From NCBI RefSeq assembly GCF_001183545.1, contig NZ_KQ236688.1, positions 3,360,395 through 3,424,394 on the forward strand: a stretch of 64,000 nt of DNA, read 5' to 3'. The notes beneath the pieces were generated by a model. The model did no database searches. It was not told where the DNA came from and worked only from the letters and a program-made list of their open reading frames with translations. This DNA is from Cellvibrio sp. pealriver (GTDB taxonomy: Bacteria > Pseudomonadota > Gammaproteobacteria > Pseudomonadales > Cellvibrionaceae). Positions 62,799 to 64,000 of the stretch are shown piece after piece. Numbering within the stretch: the first letter of the stretch is position 1; each line of letters starts with the position of its first letter. The position numbers were made by a program, and so were the translations under genes.

Positions 62799-63101
62799 TT
62801 AATGACTGCCATCTGTAGTGTGTGAGTGAAAAGAACAACATTTGTTGTTTTTGGGTTCAGGTATCTTTGATTCAGGTACCAGGTCTATCCCGCCTTCATG
62901 CCAGGGGTGGCATTTTAGTAGGCGACGCAGGGTTAGATAAGACCCTGTAAAAAATCCATGCCGAACAATTGCTTCTTCCGAGTAATGTGAGCAGCTGGGA
63001 TAAAAGCGGCATTGGTTGCCAATCCAGGGGCTTAATACATAGCGATAAGCGTGGATTAACCTGATCGCCAGCCAAACCAGACAGGAATACGTGCTACTCA
63101 T
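62799..63101 (-). CDS. yidD: Membrane protein insertion efficiency factor YidD
   Basis: A 100-residue protein with LIHAYRYVLSPWIGNQCRFYPSCSHYSEEAI, the family signature with C-RF-x-P-x-C. The ATG at 63101 overlaps the rnpA stop by eight bases and gives the normal length; upstream in-frame starts at 63137 and 63122 are less likely. It assists YidC. Confidence 0.92.
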   Translation of the reverse strand: MSSTYSCLVWLAIRLIHAYRYVLSPWIGNQCRFYPSCSHYSEEAIVRHGFFTGSYLTLRRLLKCHPWHEGGIDLVPESKIPEPKNNKCCSFHSHTTDGSH

Positions 63102-63603
63102 CAGTTGTTTTAGTATCTGCATTAATAGATTCCCCACTTGTCTGGGGTTGCGATGTTAACCGATGATGGCGCACTTTTTTGAAAATTCGCTGACACTGTT
63201 GATTTAATTGCTGGTTAAAGTCGATATTGGACAGTTTATCCATGCCTTTACGCGATAAAACCACAACATCCAAACCAGCAAAATCCTGCTGGTGAAGGCG
63301 AAAGCTTTCGCGGATCAAACGCTTCATGCGGTTTCGTTCAACTGCCAGGCGTATGTGTTTTTTTGCCATGACCAATCCCAAACGCGGCTGGGTTAGCTGG
63401 TTCTCACGGGCAAGGATCAAGAAAAACTGATGTGAAGCGCGAAAAGGAGCGTCATCAAACACAGGTTTGAAATCAGCAGCACAGAGTAAACGTAGGGATT
63501 TGTTAAAGCGGAAAGAATCAGGTTGTGAGCCTGAACCAAAGCGATTGCTGCTTCGGAGTTGATTCGAACTAGCAGGCTGTTGAAATTCTATTTTGGCTGG
63601 CAT
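63094..63603 (-). CDS. rnpA: Ribonuclease P protein component, with N-terminal extension
   Basis: A 169-residue basic protein. The core has SLRLLCAADFKPVFDDA and the RNR motif VERNRMKRLIRESFRLHQQDFAGLDVVVLSRKG. Typical RnpA is about 120-135 residues; here about 30 extra residues precede the core and about 20 follow it. It binds RNase P RNA and helps mature tRNA 5' ends. The start is an ATG 106 bases after rpmH. Confidence 0.95.
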   Translation of the reverse strand: MPAKIEFQQPASSNQLRSSNRFGSGSQPDSFRFNKSLRLLCAADFKPVFDDAPFRASHQFFLILARENQLTQPRLGLVMAKKHIRLAVERNRMKRLIRESFRLHQQDFAGLDVVVLSRKGMDKLSNIDFNQQLNQQCQRIFKKVRHHRLTSQPQTSGESINADTKTTDE

Positions 63604-63709
63604 AAGTGCGCTAAAAATAGTCTGGGAATGGCGGTTATCGACTACTTTATTTCACGTTTGCCAATAACAAATTTCAACAAACTGCTAGTGAACCAAGAAT
63701 CGGTAGCGA

Positions 63710-63847
63710 TTAAACGCGAGTCAGTTCTGCACGGCCTTTTGCGCGACGACGAGCCAATACTTGACGACCGCTTTTAGTTGCCATACGAGCACGGAAACCG
63801 TGGTTGCGAACGCGTTTCAGATTGCTGGGTTGGAATGTTCTTTTCAT
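63710..63847 (-). CDS. rpmH: 50S ribosomal protein L34
   Basis: A 45-residue protein starting [20 protein letters not shown] and ending [11 protein letters not shown], a near-perfect L34. It lies 106 bases upstream of rnpA, the universal order. It is highly basic and part of the large ribosomal subunit. Confidence 0.98.
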   Translation of the reverse strand: MKRTFQPSNLKRVRNHGFRARMATKSGRQVLARRRAKGRAELTRV

Positions 63848-63902
63848 GATAAACCTGTTAAAAATCCTGAGTTAATTCACACGGTGTGCGAAAAGAGGCG
63901 GG

Positions 63903-63931
63903 ATTCTAATGAATGCCTTCTGCTAAAGCAA
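63903..63931 (-). promoter_or_regulatory. Promoter of rpmH-rnpA
   Basis: On the minus strand: -35 TTGCTT (63926-63931), a 17-base spacer and -10 TAGAAT (63903-63908). The start would be near 63896, about 50 bases before rpmH. The fit is moderate; the dnaA side lies outside the window. Confidence 0.55.
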
Positions 63932-64000
63932 ATAATTTTGAGCAAATAATCAACAAAACAGCTGTTTTTCATTGGTTCTCTATTTTCACCAGTTTTCCCT

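Overview
The window looks like the origin-proximal part of a Cellvibrionales-type gammaproteobacterial chromosome (Cellvibrio or a relative). The grounds are the gene order rpmH-rnpA-yidD-yidC-mnmE-mnmG-rsmG-parA-parB-atpIBEFHAGDC-glmU next to glmS, plus secreted polysaccharide-degrading enzymes whose domains are joined by serine-rich linkers. This assignment is by inference; no rRNA or other marker is present to confirm it. No tRNA, rRNA, CRISPR array, prophage or intact insertion sequence was seen.

Layout. 1-5.97 kb: a truncated MocR/aminotransferase gene, a GT32-like glycosyltransferase, a LysR regulator, a DoxX-like membrane protein, a ParE/RHH toxin-antitoxin pair with twin operator palindromes, and a PA0069-type radical SAM gene behind a perfect LexA box. 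6.2-9.7 kb: two tandem GH16 beta-glucanases, both circularly permuted in the manner of the Fibrobacter enzyme, one ending in a CBM6 and the other in a GlyGly-CTERM anchor, then an AraC-type membrane regulator. 9.8-15.2 kb: a metal and metalloid island with YnfA, a MerR regulator divergent from a MerF-like protein, then arsR-GAPDH-arsJ and an uncharacterised ATP-grasp-like protein, and, convergent with these, a 33-residue lysine-rich peptide and a GreA/Rnk-like protein. 15.9-18.7 kb: an Xre/RES toxin-antitoxin pair and a chemoreceptor. 18.9-25.4 kb: a His-rich leader protein, czcCBA heavy-metal efflux and a coupled DUF3147 protein. 25.5-34.4 kb: a serine hydrolase lipoprotein, a PEP-CTERM protein, a short CDF cation transporter, a GH13 alpha-amylase, a YkgJ-type cysteine-cluster protein, a CHASE-PAS-GGDEF-EAL protein and a TauE-like permease. 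34.5-37.4 kb: glmS and a DeoR regulator behind a very long inverted repeat. 37.4-45.4 kb: a second serine hydrolase, a second AraC regulator, a RelE/RHH toxin-antitoxin pair, a GH9 cellulase, a PL14-like lyase with a chitin/cellulose-binding module, and a stretch of decayed gene remnants. 45.4-64 kb: housekeeping genes, all on the minus strand: glmU, the complete F1Fo ATP synthase operon, parAB, rsmG, mnmG, a DnaA-box-rich AT-rich gap (candidate oriC), mnmE, yidC, yidD, rnpA and rpmH.

How the genes work together. The glucanases, cellulase, lyase and amylase form a secreted plant- and algal-polysaccharide toolkit. GAPDH with ArsJ would convert arsenate to an unstable arseno-triose and export it, while the Czc system, the CDF protein and the MerR/MerF-like pair suggest life with heavy metals. 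The ars operon carries an extra ATP-grasp gene with two N-terminal C-x-C motifs, which is the best candidate here for an undescribed component. glmS and glmU together supply UDP-GlcNAc for the envelope.
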